DNA from: Proteles cristata cristata
Taxonomy: Eukaryota > Chordata > Mammalia > Carnivora > Hyaenidae
Assembly: GCA_017311185.1 (NCBI GenBank)
Contig: JAESUZ010000481.1
Coordinates: 496,001 to 560,000 of the forward strand
Direction: 5' to 3'
DNA: 64,000 bases
Positions within the stretch are counted from its first letter, which is position 1. Every line of letters starts with the position of its first letter. The notes under the pieces were generated by a model, which saw only the letters and a list, made by a program, of their open reading frames with translations, did not search any database and was not told where the DNA came from. Positions 1 through 11,340 of the stretch are shown in pieces. The translations under genes and the position numbers were made by a program.

Positions 1-224
1 TACCCTTCCATGATTTCATCCACCTGGACCTCCGTTACTGCCACGTCAATGACAGCTGTTACGTCCTAATCATATTTGACCACCCAGGCAGGTTTGACAC
101 TATTATTCCCATTCTCCAAACTTCACCCTTCTGCCTCCTCCGGCACCTCCCTCTCCTGCTTCTTGGGTTTTGTCCTACTTTTGCTTTTGTCTTCCTTTTT
201 GGGGAGCTCCGTGGACTTCTGGTT

Positions 225-345
225 TCTGTTTCAGTCACTCATTTAATAAATTATCAAGTGCCAATGTACCAGGCGTTGTTTGGAAATCTCAATACTATAG
301 TAAACATATGAGATCTCTATTCTCAATGAGTTTACAGTCTGTTTG
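225..345 (+). repeat. L2-type ancient repeat fragment
   Basis: Carries a diverged version of the familiar L2 3'-region text (ATTTAATAAATTATCAAGTGCCAATGT..CCAGGC, then ATGAGTTTACAGTCTG). Confidence 0.4.
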
Positions 346-754
346 GGTTCCTTTCTCTTCCACCTTTATGCCAGGAGAACTGAGTTTTGTGAACCTGTTA
401 TCAAAATACTGTGCAATAATAGTATACATTCGTGGGAGGTGATTTATTAGCTCCCACCGATTCTCAAATAGGCCTGTGACCCACAGAAGAAGCCACAACC
501 TCTCTGGGGAAACTCGTCCACACCAAACCTTCGGTTATGATGGATATACTGATTACTCCCAAAGATAGCAGGGAAGAGGACTGAGCTGCCACTAGTCGCA
601 CAGGGCTATTTAAATTTATATTCATTAAAAATTCGGTTCCTTAGTCACAGTAGTTATATTTCAAGCACTCAATAACTACATGCGGCCGTTTGCTTCTGTA
701 TTAGATAGTGCAAATATGGAACAAGTCCATCACTGCAGAAAGCTTTATTAGACA
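345..754. other. Unassigned intronic sequence
   Basis: Non-repetitive by eye, with no supported gene or motif; only short chance reading frames. Confidence 0.5.
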
Positions 755-1215
755 GCACGGGAGGTTCACAAATCAAACCCAGGATTTGACTTCCAGCTCT
801 GCCACTTTTCATCTGAGTAACTCAGACCCGCGTATTTGCCTCTCTCTACAACATCCCCCTTTTTTTTTTTAATTTTTTAATGTTTTAAAAATTTATTTCT
901 GAGAGAGAGAGAGAGGGAGAGAGAGAGGGTGAGCAGGGGAGGGTCAGAGAGAGAGGGAGACAGAGAATCTGAAACAGGCTCCAGGCTCTGAGTTAGCTGT
1001 CAGCACAGAGCCTGACGCGGGGCTCGAACCCACAAACTGTGAGATCATGACCTGAGCCCTTAGCAGAAGTGGAATGCTTAACTGACTGAGCCACCCAGGT
1101 GCCTCTCCCTACAACACTCCTCTCATCTGGACTGTTAATATGTAAGTAACTCCACACAATGGTTTTGAGGACTGAGCAAGTTAACTAATATAAACCACTC
1201 TAATATAAAGCACTA
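755..1215 (+). repeat. MIR relic split by a SINE
   Basis: MIR-like text (GACTTCCAGCTCTGCCACTTTTC...GAGTAACTC) runs to about 857 and resumes after 1103 with CTCATCTGGACTGTTAATATG, so the MIR was present before the SINE at 858-1103 inserted. Confidence 0.45.
858..1103 (-). mobile_element. SINEC_Fc-type SINE
   Basis: Full-length minus-strand copy: T-rich tail complement, (GA)n, tRNA-like head ending CCACCCAGGTGCC. Diverged TSD TCTCTCTACAACATCCC (841-857) / TCTCCCTACAACACTCC (1104-1120). Confidence 0.9.
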
Positions 1216-1439
1216 AACAGAAGGCTTCTGTGAATAAGCACCCAAGAACTGTCAAGAACATTTATTATCATGCTTTGCATTGGTACTGAACTCTCTGAAG
1301 TCCAATATGAATCTCAAACAGAATGCGGCCAATCCTGGATTCACCACCTTTTTTTGTCTTCCTCTTGCATTCCATAGGGATTCATTCAAACTAGTGTGAC
1401 AAAGAAAAACCACAGATCCAAAATGGCGCCACATAAGCC

Positions 1440-1765
1440 AAGTTCCAACCTCCTCCAGGAAATGGGAGTCCTAAGGGCTCAGTCAGAAATTCTCTGGTCT
1501 GCACCAGTGAGGTAATTGGTCACCTGGGCCTCTCCATCCCCCAAAATCTTCATGATAAGACTCCCTCCCCTTTCCCCTAAGGGAAGGTGACCTTGCCTCA
1601 AATAATCCTTTCTTTTGCTAATGACTTCTTACCCCACCCTCCTTCCTATAGAAACCTCCTCAGAGGCCCCCTTTACTTGCTAGCTAGAAGGCTGCTTGAT
1701 TCATGACTGGATTAATAAAGCCAATTAGATTTTCTGAGTTTTGGTTCATGTTTTTAACACTAGAG
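1440..1765 (+). mobile_element. Solo-LTR-like fragment of an old endogenous retrovirus
   Basis: Ends with a compact pol II 3' region: TTCCTATAGAAACCTCC (weak TATA-like), then CTTGCTAGCTAGAAGGCTGC, TGATTCATGA and AATAAAGCCAATTAGAT with a poly(A) signal, closing near TTTTTAACA. This resembles the U3-R-U5 end of old mammalian ERV1/MaLR-type LTRs. No internal viral genes are present. The left edge is uncertain. Confidence 0.4.
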
Positions 1766-1864
1766 AGGCACCTCCCATCGACTTCACAGCAAGGGCTGTA
1801 GATTCTACCTCCTAGTATCCGCCAGTCAGTTCTGGCCTCCATTCATCACTCCTCTGGCCACTGT

Positions 1865-2265
1865 CTTAGGCCAAGCTCTCATCACTCCTCCAGGGGATTA
1901 CTGTAATAGGCTCCCAACTGCTTTTCCTGTTGCCAATCTGGCCCCACTCCAGTCTATCCTGGACACTGATGGTCTTCCTGAAATGCAGATTTGATCCTGC
2001 CTATTTAGGCTTACAAATCCTGCAGGCTTCCCATAATTTCATGAGCCAAGTTCAAATTCCTTCGTGTAGCAATAAAAACCCTAATAAGCTACCTGCTATC
2101 TATCTTGCGGCTCTCACACTGCCACGCCCACTCCAGTGATCCTCCGTGTCCTTGGCTTAGACAGGCACTTCTCCGGGGCCTGGGGTATCCTTTTCTCCAC
2201 TCACCCCATCCTGGATTAAGCCTGAGGGCTCTAGTTTTGGACTGCCGGAATTCCAGTATTGACTC
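1865..2265 (+). repeat. L2 LINE relic, ORF2 3' region
   Basis: Long diverged match to characteristic L2 text: GATTACTGTAATAGGCTCCCAACTG, CCACTCCAGTCTATCCTG, ATGGTCTTCCTGAAATGCAG, TTCCCATAATTTCATGAG. Any short open frames here are debris of the LINE protein. Confidence 0.6.
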
Positions 2266-2350
2266 GTCTACCTACTCAATTTCGAACCCTATTAAATGGG
2301 GATGACAATAGCATCTTCTTCATTGGGGTGCTGTGAATAATAATACCCAT
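2230..2350 (+). repeat. MIR-like fragment
   Basis: ATTAAATGGGGATGACAATAGCATC followed by GGGGTGCTGTGAATAATAATACC fits the MIR 3' half (AAATGGGGATAATAATAGTACC). Confidence 0.4.
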
Positions 2351-2389
2351 GGAATATTGTGGAAAGGGATCCGGGTACTCAATATTACA

Positions 2390-2770
2390 GGGATATCTTT
2401 TCTCAGGGAAGAAATCTTCCTCGGTGGCCCCTGCCCACACTATGGTCCTACATTACTGTCTTACCCTTCACCGTAAGAATTAGCACACTCCTCAGGATAC
2501 AGTCATTATACCTTCTGCCACATGGTAAGTTATTTAAGAGCAAAGACCTATTTAATGTTTCACTTCCACTTACCACTCCAATCTGCACAGATTACACTCT
2601 CTCCCCAGATGACCACACGCCTCCAAATGTTCATTAGCATTTTCTAGACGCCTGTGTTGAAAGTACCCTAGGCCCTGTTCCGTGTGCAAAGCGTGGTCTG
2701 TGACCTCAAGAAGTTTCCAACAGACTATGTTCCAGGCACTGGAGATACCAACTTGCATCAGATACATGTG
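2390..2770 (+). repeat. L2 3' end relics
   Basis: Resembles the L2 tail in two pieces: CTGTCTTACCCTTCACCG..AGAGCAAAGACC at about 2450-2560 and CCTAGGCCCTGTTCCGTGTGC..CCAGGCACTGGAGATACC at about 2665-2752. Confidence 0.35.
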
Positions 2771-3776
2771 CGCCTTCCCAAGAAAGCAGCTACTGTTAAG
2801 AAAATCTTCCTCATGCCCCCCCTCCTCTGCCCCACACCCCTGCCAAAGCTATGATCCGTTACTCAATGTGATGCGGACTCACTTCAAGCCTGACAGAACC
2901 TCCACTGGAGGGGCAGCACTGGACGTGCTTCTCCAATTAGACACTAGGAGTCAAAAGTTAATAGAAAAAGGGTTTGAAGCCCAATGTTACAACTTTTTTG
3001 TTTCTTTCTTCCTGAACGGTCCGGGAGTTTCAAATGTTCATGCCGTTCATGCCAACCCTTGGCTCTCATGTATACAGATACTCAAGCTTCAGTTGAGGGA
3101 GGGGAACCTCATTATTTTCCTGATGCCGTTCTGAGATATTTTTCATGAAGCGTAAAGGTTCCCTGATCTACAAAGAAATTCTAGACCTTCCCCCCCCCAC
3201 TACGCAATTAAAAGAATTATACTTACCCCATTGTATTCCTCAAATGGCTTCTGAAGAAAGGGGGCAAGAGAACTTGTGTCCCCTTAACTTCTCTTCAAGC
3301 GCTCCCAAGGAACGCACCACTTTCCTCTGGCTCCCACGCCCTGGTAGCTTCACTGGCCTCGGGCACTACTTTCCTTCACTGTGAAATCGTAAGCTCATAA
3401 ACCCTCATAAGAGAGCACAGAGGCATTAACCAGGTCACCTAGTGGTGAACCTTTTATCAGTGATAAATGCGACCAACCAAGATGCTTCCCAGAATTTTAA
3501 GTCTCTGACAAGCTGTCAAGACCCTAAGCAGTGACGTCTCATAGGCCAGCCTCCCCACCGTCTCAGCTAGCTCCCTGTGCCTCCCTCCCAGCCTTTAAGA
3601 CATCCTTTGCTTCTTAATCCAGAGCTGTTTGGATTAAATAAGTGGTAGGAAGATACACGTGAATTTCTCAAAGCCAACGCAAGCCAGAATCATTCTGTCC
3701 ACAGATAACCTCATTTAATTTTTATTAATTTTTTACTAATATTAATATTTTACTAATGTGTATTAACATGTAACTT
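2771..3776. other. Unassigned intronic sequence
   Basis: About 1 kb with no confident repeat or gene. A 150-codon plus-strand frame (2682-3134) begins in repeat-like sequence, has no recognisable domain and is treated as chance. Confidence 0.5.
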
Positions 3777-3873
3777 ATTTTTTTAATAATCTCTACACCC
3801 AACGTGGGGCTTGAACTCATGACCCTAAGATGAGGAGTCACATGCTCTATCAACTGAGCTAGCCAGGCATCTT
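3777..3873 (-). mobile_element. Short older CAN-SINE
   Basis: Contains AATCTCTACACCCAACGTGGGGCTTGAACTCATGACCC and ends CAACTGAGCTAGCCAGGCATC. It lacks the CT-rich body of SINEC_Fc, as in the older tRNA-Lys-derived family. Confidence 0.75.
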
Positions 3874-4083
3874 CCCCACTCCCTCCCCACCCCTGCAAAA
3901 CCTTATGTTTGACAATCATCTTGATTCTGGTTCCTTCATATAAACTGGTCAGAATATGGAATTAAAGTCTCTTCTCTATCAATTCCCTCTCACAGGGGCC
4001 AAGTCCAGAGACAGTCCCAGGACTCACAGAGAGCCCCACACCAAAAACCTTTAAACCAAACCCCAACAAACCAGTGTTTGTTT

Positions 4084-4310
4084 GTTTTTTTAATTCTTAT
4101 TTTTTAATTTTTTAATGTTTATTTTTGAGACACACACACAAAGTGGGAGCAGGGGAGGTGGAGACAGAGAAAGGGAGACAGAATCCGAAGCAGGCTTCAG
4201 GCTCTGAGCTGTCAGCACAGAGCCTGACGTGGGGCTTGAACTCATGAACCATGAGATCATGACCTGGGCCGAAGTTGGCCGCTTAAGCAACAGAGCCACC
4301 CAGGTGCCGC
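4084..4310 (-). mobile_element. SINEC_Fc-type SINE
   Basis: Minus-strand copy from TTTTTAATGTTTATTTTTGAGACACACAC to GAGCCACCCAGGTGCC. The usual GA run is CA-rich here. Confidence 0.88.
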
Positions 4311-4492
4311 CCCCTCCCCCTCCCACGATATTTTGAAATAGAACTTTCTGATATATGACAAAAACACTATTTACCTATGTGCTTTTAACCATAGGTACAT
4401 AACCACCATTCAGAGCTTCAGGTCAGCATCTAATAAGACACCTCATACCACAGCTCAAACTCTCTTCAGTCTCTCTGATTACAACAAAATGC

Positions 4493-4888
4493 AGGGGCGC
4501 CTGGGAGGCTCAGTCAGTTAAGCATCTGACTCTTGCATTCGGCTCAGGTCATGATCTCAAAGTTTGTAATTTTGAGCCCTGCAACGGGCTCTGTGCTGGC
4601 AGTGAGGAGCTTGCTTGGGATTCTCTCTCTGCCTCTTTCTCTCTCAAAAGAAATATATAAACTTAGGAGAGCCTGGGTGGCTCACTCGGTTAAGCATCCA
4701 ACTTTGGCTCAGGTCATGATCTCACGGTTCATGGGTTCAAGGCCCGCATCAGGTTCTGTGCTGACAGCTCAGAGCCTGAAGCCTGCTTCAGATTCTGTGT
4801 CTGCCTCTCCCCTGCTTACACTCTGTCTCTATCTCACTCTCAAAAATAAATAAAGATTAAAAAAATGTTTTTTAAATACATAAACTTA
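4493..4888 (+). mobile_element. SINE inserted in the tail of another SINE
   Basis: The outer copy runs 4493-4665 and lacks much of the usual body. A second plus-strand copy (4666-4873) lies in its tail, bracketed by AAATATATAAACTTA (4651-4665) and AAATACATAAACTTA (4874-4888), a 15-bp TSD with one difference. Confidence 0.85.
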
Positions 4889-5282
4889 AAAAAAAAAGCA
4901 CAAGTGACTTCTATTTGACTTTTGAAATGCTAGAAAGAAGGAACTTCACCCTCCATGGAACCACTGACTTCAGTAATCAACAGACAAACTGCTGCTTGCT
5001 TGACCTCTTCTTGGCTTCTCTTCTACCACCCTCTGAAAAGTCGTTGCTGGAGTCCTGTGACTGCCCCTTTTCTACACATTCTCCTCCAACGATCCCCCCA
5101 AATCCATGCCTTCCACAACCCACACGTTGTCCCAAACCTGATTCTTCTACCACGCACCGGGTTCCCTGAATCCAAATGCGTAGGATGTCACCAAGACCCT
5201 GCCTCCTTAGAGGATTCTCAGCATCTCCAAAACCACCCCGGACTTTCCTCCCCAACTCTCACTTCTCCCACTAAGTAACTCT
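4889..5282. other. Unassigned intronic sequence
   Basis: CT/CCA-rich, possibly L2-derived. All frames are short and overlap on both strands, so no gene is supported. Confidence 0.45.
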
Positions 5283-5323
5283 TTTTTTTCTTTTTAAGAT
5301 TACTTATCTAAGGGGCAAGAGAC

Positions 5324-5398
<75 letters not shown>

Positions 5399-5583
5399 GA
5401 GAGAGCGTGCATGCACACTGGAGCAAGGGAGAGGGTCAGAGAGAGAAAGAGAAAATCCCAAGTAGGCCCCATGCGGTCAGCACAGAGCCCGATGCAAGAC
5501 TTAAACCCACAAACTGTGAGATTATGATCTGAGCCAAAATCAAGAGTCAGATGTTTAACTGTCTAAACCACCAGGTGCCTCCT
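5283..5583 (-). mobile_element. SINEC_Fc-type SINE with expanded GA repeat
   Basis: Minus-strand copy whose (GA)n/(CAGAGA)n segment at about 5321-5405 has expanded to some 85 bp. TSD CCCACTAAGTAACTCT (5267-5282) / ACCACCCAGTAACTTT (5584-5599), diverged. Confidence 0.85.
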
Positions 5584-6114
5584 ACCACCCAGTAACTTTA
5601 ATCTATCTGTTTTCCTTAGCTCACCTGCCTGCATCTCTATCCATCCACTGAGTTACCCAAACAAGGAAACTCTACTCCCTACCTCTAATTGGCCATGAGT
5701 TCTGCTATTTCTACTTACACAGCTTTTAGACCGAGCCCTCCTCTCTTTCCCTACTGTCCCAGCCATGGACCAATAGACCAGTACCAGGCTGACTAAATAA
5801 GAATCACGTGGCAGATTTTTTAAGGATAGGTTCCCATCCATCACCTTTCCCTGGATTCTGATTCCTGTGTCCCTTGGATACAAACTACTGAAGTCCTGAC
5901 CATATTGAAATGGCCCCTTGACTGAGCTGATAAGTATTTAACAACTAGCTTCAGAGAAAAAGAGAACTGATTCGCATCATTTGCCACTTCTGTTCACAGC
6001 GTGGTCAATTTCTAGCTAATATCACAGTTGGGGATCAGTGTGCACATCGGGCTGATGTAAGCCGGCCCCTGCATACGAAGATGCCCAGACCACCGTGTGT
6101 TATCTTCTAAAGCG
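5584..6114. other. Unassigned intronic sequence, possibly L2-derived
   Basis: Resembles degraded L2 text around 5690-5830 but too diverged to call; no gene seen. Confidence 0.35.
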
Positions 6115-6363
6115 GGTGTAGACACGCCTCTTCCCAGGTTAAACACCTTTGAAGCCTTCCTCTAATGCTGTACAATACATCCAAGGTTCTTTGCCTCACA
6201 CACAGGCCTCATGACATGAAACCAGTTTCTTCTTCGCAACTTCCCCTACAGACAGTTCCGCCTCAGCCCCTCATGTTCTGCTTACATAGAATCACTTGTG
6301 TTCCCCAAATAAACCACGCACATTCATTCGTTTAAACTTTGTTCATACTGTCTTCTGTTTTAT
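6115..6363 (+). repeat. L2 LINE relic
   Basis: ACACCTTTGAAGCCTTCCTCTAATG and CCAAGGTTCTTTGCC, then CTTCCCCTACAGACAG..CCCTCATGTTCTG, follow the order of the L2 ORF2 end. Confidence 0.45.
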
Positions 6364-6563
6364 TATTATTTTTTTTTAATGTTTGTTAATTTTTGAAAGA
6401 GCAAGACATAGAGCATGAGCAGGGGAGGGGCAGAGAGAGAGGAAGACAAAGAAATCTGAAGCAGGCTCCAGGCTCTGCACTGTCAGGACAGAACCCATCG
6501 AGTGGCTTGAACTCATGAACCACGAAATCATCAGACGCTTAATTGACTGAGCCACCCAAGCAC
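6364..6563 (-). mobile_element. SINEC_Fc-type SINE
   Basis: Minus-strand copy ending GACTGAGCCACCCAAGCACC; it splits the L2 relic on either side (target CTTCTGTTTTA / CTCTGCTTTA). Confidence 0.88.
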
Positions 6564-7065
6564 CCTCCCCTCTGCTTTAAATGTCCCTTCTATTTGATGC
6601 CACAGCCCTCACACCTCAATAACTGCATCTTGCACCTTAGCCAACTGAGTCCCATATCATACAGCAGCCTGGCCACCTCTTCCCTCTGACATATTCAGGG
6701 CCGAATTCAATAACTTTTTTTTTTCCTCCTGGACCCAGAGCTCTACCCTCTCTGAGGCACAGAGAGAGCTATGACAAATCCAAGCCTGAGCAAGTCTGCA
6801 CTAGTGATAACGGTAGCACTGCCCACGCCTTGAGGATAACCTGTTGGCTGCTTGAGAAAAAATCTCCTTCAGGGCAAATACGTCTGCTTTTTCCAGTGTA
6901 TTCAAGATACTGCATGCTAGTAGGTTGTAGTTAATATTAATGGGAAAGCTCCACATTTAAACGGTACTATCTAGTTTACAAAGTGCTTCTGTGTCCATTC
7001 TTTCATCTTATCTTTCCAACGTCATAAAGCAGGTAAGAATCTGACCCCCATTTGAAAGATGAAGG
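6564..7065. other. Unassigned sequence, L2-like at its left end
   Basis: The first ~130 bp continue the L2-like text interrupted by the SINE; the rest shows no gene or clear repeat. Confidence 0.4.
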
Positions 7066-7270
7066 AATCCCTGGGTGGCTCAGTCGGTTAATAAGCACCT
7101 GACTTCGGCTCAGGTCATGATCTCACATTTCATGAGTTCAAGTCCCACACTGGGCTTGCTGCTGTCAGCACGGAGCCTGCTTTGGATCCTCTGTCCTGTG
7201 TGTTCATGTACACATGAAACCAACGCAGCACTGTGTGTCAACTGTACTTCCATTAAAATAACAACAATAA
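7066..7270 (+). mobile_element. SINEC_Fc-type SINE, atypical 3' part
   Basis: Head CCTGGGTGGCTCAGTCGGTTAATAAGC is clear, with an AATA insertion after GGTTA. Past about 7195 the usual CT-rich body is replaced by unrelated text ending ATTAAAATAACAACAATAACAA. Confidence 0.75.
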
Positions 7271-8964
7271 CAAGCGTTTGCCCTGACCAGTCAACAAGCA
7301 CTGATGTGAAACAGGACAGTTTCCCAGGTAATGATACCTGCCATGAGGTCACAAGGCTACAAGTGAAACCGCGGAAACAAACAAGTTTCTGAACATACCT
7401 GAGGAAAACAACTTTATGCCTAAGAGCAAAGCTGTCTCAACAACCAGCCGGTGAGAAGGACACAGAGAAGCCAAATCACACAGAGCACCGTGTCCTCAGG
7501 CAGAGGAGGACTTCCTCAGCTGGAGCCAGGCCTGGGGAGGCTTGGAGGAGGCCTGGGAAGGGCGGGCCTGAAGCCCAGCAGGAAGCCTCTGGGGACACAG
7601 AGGCCAGTGCCATCCCAGGTAGGTGTGAGGGCAGGACTACAGGAGGGGAGGGCCTGCTGCAGAGTGCAGAGCGGGGATGCTGGTGCCCTGAGGGCCTCTT
7701 TACACAAATAATTTTCGGAAGCCATCTTGGTGGCCGGGCCAACTTGGTTCTACCCCAGGCTGTAGCAGGAGAGGAGGAGCCTGATTTAGGGACCAAGTGG
7801 GAATAGGGACCAAAGGGCCCCCGATTCCCCAGAAACCACTGGGGAACTCCAACAAGAGCATTTTAGAAGCCCAAGGAAAGTGGCAGGAGTCTATTTTACT
7901 TCTTTAAATACTAAACCCAGTTAGGAATAAATATGTTTTCAAGATGGTTCACGACTGCAGCATCCCAACTGGTAGCTAATTTTGTCACCACCTGTTTCCC
8001 TCTACTTAACGAAAGTCAAAGCCCTTAAGCTGGAAGCGTAGGAGTGCTGAAGGTTAACAGAAGTAGGGAAGATACTTCCCTGTGTCCTGCTCCAGGAAGC
8101 CACAGGACAGGAGAGGCTGAAGCAGACGGAAAGAGGGGACTTCTGGGGTCACAGGTGGATGGGGGCACTTAGGCAGAAACTATCACAAACTGCCAGATGC
8201 CACAGAGGGCTCCGTGAAGCTACTGGGCAACCTGCAGACTCTTCCAGAAAGAGTCCTTTGGCTTCCCAACCTCCTCTTCCCCTTCCTGGCACCTGTCCCC
8301 ATCCCCTGCAACTTCATTTGCCCTTAGCCCTCAGGAAAAACAGGATTATGGTAAAACCAGTATCTTCGTTTTTTCCACTTAGAAGAAATACAAACAGCCC
8401 TGAAGAAATACAAACAGTCCTAACCAAGAACTTTGTTGGTCATTTAGCAACTCAACAGAGAGCCCTGCAGGGGCCTGGGGAGGAAATAGCACTGACCAGA
8501 ATCTGGTCAGGACATCTGTGTGTAACAGCCTGATCAGTTGGAACACCGTATCTTGTGTGCCAAGCATTCTGAACAACCTTGCCATGAGGTATACACCCAT
8601 GGGCACTTTTCATTAGCAAGAAGGCAAAAGACACTGGATTTATTTAGAATACTGAACAAAAGAAAACAGAAGTTGAACAATCCACAAATCATTTATTTTT
8701 GTCTTGAGAATGTTAATAAATCACACACATACACCCCAAATCGCATTCCTGCCCTATATCCAATTCACCCTCTTCATGTTCAACTCTGGGATCCACCCAC
8801 AACAGAGGAGGGCGCAAGAGAGATTTTGATGATCTCACACTCATTCAAAGAATGCTTTGCAAGGCAACCTGCAAACAGAGAAAAGATGAGAGAGCAAGCT
8901 TTGGCTGGGCCAAGTACCGTGCCAGAAGGCAGTAGAAGCAAAGTAGAAGAACTAGCCCCTATTC
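7271..8964. other. Unassigned intronic sequence, GC-rich at 7440-7790
   Basis: A moderately GC-rich, AGG-rich block has open frames on both strands but no splice-bounded coding signal. A 20-bp tandem duplication lies at 8382-8421. No repeat family recognised. Confidence 0.5.
8382..8421 (+). repeat. 20-bp tandem duplication
   Basis: GAAGAAATACAAACAGCCCT (8382-8401) is followed at once by GAAGAAATACAAACAGTCCT, one base different. Confidence 0.9.
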
Positions 8965-9189
8965 TCTCTCTCTTTTTTTTTTTATGTTTTATTTATTTTT
9001 GAGAGAGAGAGAGAGGCAGCATGAGGAGGGGAGGGTAGAGAGAAAGGGAGAGACAGAATCAGAAGCAGGCTCCAGGCTCTGAGCTAGTTGTCAACACAGA
9101 GCCTGATGCGGGGCTCGAACCCACGAACCGTGTGATCATGACCTGAGCCGAAGTCGGATGCTTAGCTGACTGAGCCACCCAGGCGCCCC
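8965..9189 (-). mobile_element. SINEC_Fc-type SINE with perfect TSD
   Basis: Full-length minus-strand copy with intact head CCACCCAGGCGCCCC. A perfect 15-bp TSD AACTAGCCCCTATTC (8950-8964 and 9190-9204) marks it as a relatively recent insertion. Confidence 0.95.
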
Positions 9190-9410
9190 AACTAGCCCCT
9201 ATTCGCAAGAATCTTCATGTGTGGTAAGGAATGAAGCTTCAAGTATAAAGGTTAAGTATGAATCACCAAAAGTCTGTATCACAGATGAAGGGGAAACGGA
9301 CACGCACCGAATGCCTAAAATGGGCATTTTTCAAATAATATCTCACTTAAAAGTTAGTATTTGAGGAAAATAACATTCTTTTTTATGCCAACTCCATTCC
9401 GTTTGTTCTG

Positions 9411-9475
9411 GTTTTTTAAGCTTTTTTCTTTTGAGAGAGAGAGAGAGAACAAGTAGGGGAGGGGCAGAGAGAGAA

Positions 9476-9506
<31 letters not shown>

Positions 9507-9614
9507 ATCTCAAGCAGGCTCCTCGCTATCAGTGCAGAGCCTGATGTGGAGCTCAAATATCTGAACGATGAAATCGTGACCTGATCAAGGGTCGAAAGCA
9601 CCACCCAGGCGCCC
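9411..9614 (-). mobile_element. SINEC_Fc-type SINE
   Basis: Minus-strand copy missing part of the head (GGGTCGAAAGCACCACCCAGGCGCC). TSD GTTTGTTCTG (9401-9410) / GTTTGTTCTT (9615-9624). Confidence 0.88.
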
Positions 9615-10495
9615 GTTTGTTCTTGATTTCTCAACTTCTTTATATCAAGAATAGCAGTGTGCCATTTTCTGTTACCAAACCCCCCAATCCGTCCTAACTC
9701 CAAGGTCATGTACAATGATGTGTTCTTTCTGACCTACACAGCGCCCCCTACAGTAACTTCCTATAAATGTTTTCCAAGCTCAGGGCTAGGAAGGCAACTG
9801 GACTGGTGATGCCTACAGCCTGTAAATGCATTGTCTGAGTCCTCTGTGTAACTCTGCTGGGTTCAGAGCATTAGGTGATTATTCCCACACCTCGCTGGCT
9901 AAGAAGCACTGACTCAGAGTCAAGGGAATCCCAGGAGCAAGCTCCGCTTCCATTCTGTAACCCCTGCCTGCACAGCTGAAACTTAGAGAAGTATCCCACC
10001 CTTACATACACACTCCATGTGTTCTTACCACTCAGGGCCGCTGTTCTTGGTCTTTTCTGCTCTTTATTCACATTTCAGTAGTGAATGAGGTGGGGGTGCA
10101 CTACGATGCACTATGATGAGCAGGGAAAACCCCTGGCATTTCAGGGTTTCCTTACCTAGGATACCACCCAACTTTCAGATTAAAAAAACAAACAAACAAA
10201 CGAATATCTGCTTCAAGCTCTTCTCTAGGTCCATTTTCTGCTCAGGGTGATGTGCGTGAGATGGAATACAGTGGTCAGGCTCCCTTCCTGAGCTCGGCTG
10301 AGATACAGTCTCATTTTGAGGAGGTAAGTTGGGATGGGTGATGTCCAGTTGCCCCAAGAGGGCAAATATTCACCCAACATGAGCTCAGATTATTTTTGGT
10401 TTCATCATACTTCCTTGAGCGTTGAAGTTACCCACCGCTCTCACCTTCATCTTCCCCCTCCTCAAACTATTCATCTGCACCAGCTACATCTATCT
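9615..10495. other. Unassigned intronic sequence
   Basis: No gene or confident repeat. A weak CTCF-like core AGCGCCCCCTACAG lies at about 9740-9753. Confidence 0.5.
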
Positions 10496-10751
10496 TTTTT
10501 TTCTACATTTTTTAAATATTTATTTATTTTTGAGAGAGAGAAAGACGGAGACAGAGTGAGGGAGAGGGACAAAGTGGGGGGGAGGGGGGAGAAAATGCAG
10601 AGAGAGAGGGAGACACAGAATCTGAAACAGGCTCCAGGCTCTGAGCTAGCTGTCAACACAGGACCCGATGCAGGACTTGAACTCGAGGACTGTGAGATCA
10701 TGACCTGAGCTGAAGTCAGACCCCTAACTGACTGAGCCCCCGAGGCACCCC
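10496..10751 (-). mobile_element. SINEC_Fc-type SINE
   Basis: Minus-strand full-length copy with a GGGGGG-rich interruption of the GA tract. Perfect 10-bp TSD ACATCTATCT (10486-10495, 10752-10761). Confidence 0.92.
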
Positions 10752-10954
10752 ACATCTATCTGTTCTTCTCTGTTCACTTCCTCACTCAAGCCCCCCCATC
10801 TCCGTTGCTTTATACAAACCTCTATTACCAGGCGTCACCAAAGACCGCCTTGTGGGCCTTTTTCCTATCTCAATTTTTGCTGATATTTCCATAGCATTTG
10901 AAATGACTCCTCCTCAGGGGGAAAAAGAGGTTTCTACTCTTGGCTTAATTTTAA

Positions 10955-10979
10955 TTTTTTTTAATGCTTATTGATTTTT

Positions 10980-11010
<31 letters not shown>

Positions 11011-11178
11011 CATGAGCATAAGCAGGGAGGAGGGACAGAGAGAGAGGGGAAGACAGAATTTGAAGCAGGCTCCAAGCTCTGAGCTGTCAGCACAGAGCCC
11101 TACACAGGAGTCACACTACAAGATCATGACCTGAGCCAAAGCTGGATGCTTAACCAACTGAGCCACCCAGGTGCCCCT
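10955..11178 (-). mobile_element. SINEC_Fc-type SINE with long TSD
   Basis: Minus-strand copy; 19-bp TSD ACTCTTGGCTTAATTTTAA (10936-10954) / ACCCTTGGCTTAATTTTAA (11179-11197), one mismatch. Confidence 0.93.
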
Positions 11179-11197
11179 ACCCTTGGCTTAATTTTAA

Positions 11198-11340
11198 CAG
11201 TACTTAGTGAAAGCACATCTCTCATTCAACAAGCATTTCTGGAGCACCTACTATGTGCCAGGCTCCACTTTGGGAACACAAAGATGAAACAGAAAAAAGT
11301 ACACCCTGTCCTTAAGGAGTTTACTCTCTAATAAAGAGAT
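11198..11340 (+). repeat. L2-type 3'-region relic
   Basis: CAACAAGCATTTCTGGAGCACC, TACTATGTGCCAGGC and TCCTTAAGGAGTTTACTCTC closely follow the common L2 3' consensus. A 61-codon frame here is a repeat artefact. Confidence 0.6.

Noticed and set aside
5321..5405. Regularly spaced GA/CAGAGA units as a CRISPR-like array
   Set aside because: A simple-sequence expansion inside a SINE in a mammalian genome; no spacers.
8965..9189. tRNA-like sequences at SINE heads
   Set aside because: GGTGGCTCAGT and GGTTCGAGCCC resemble A and B boxes, but each sits in a SINE with CT-rich body and A-tail; these are tRNA-derived, not tRNA genes.
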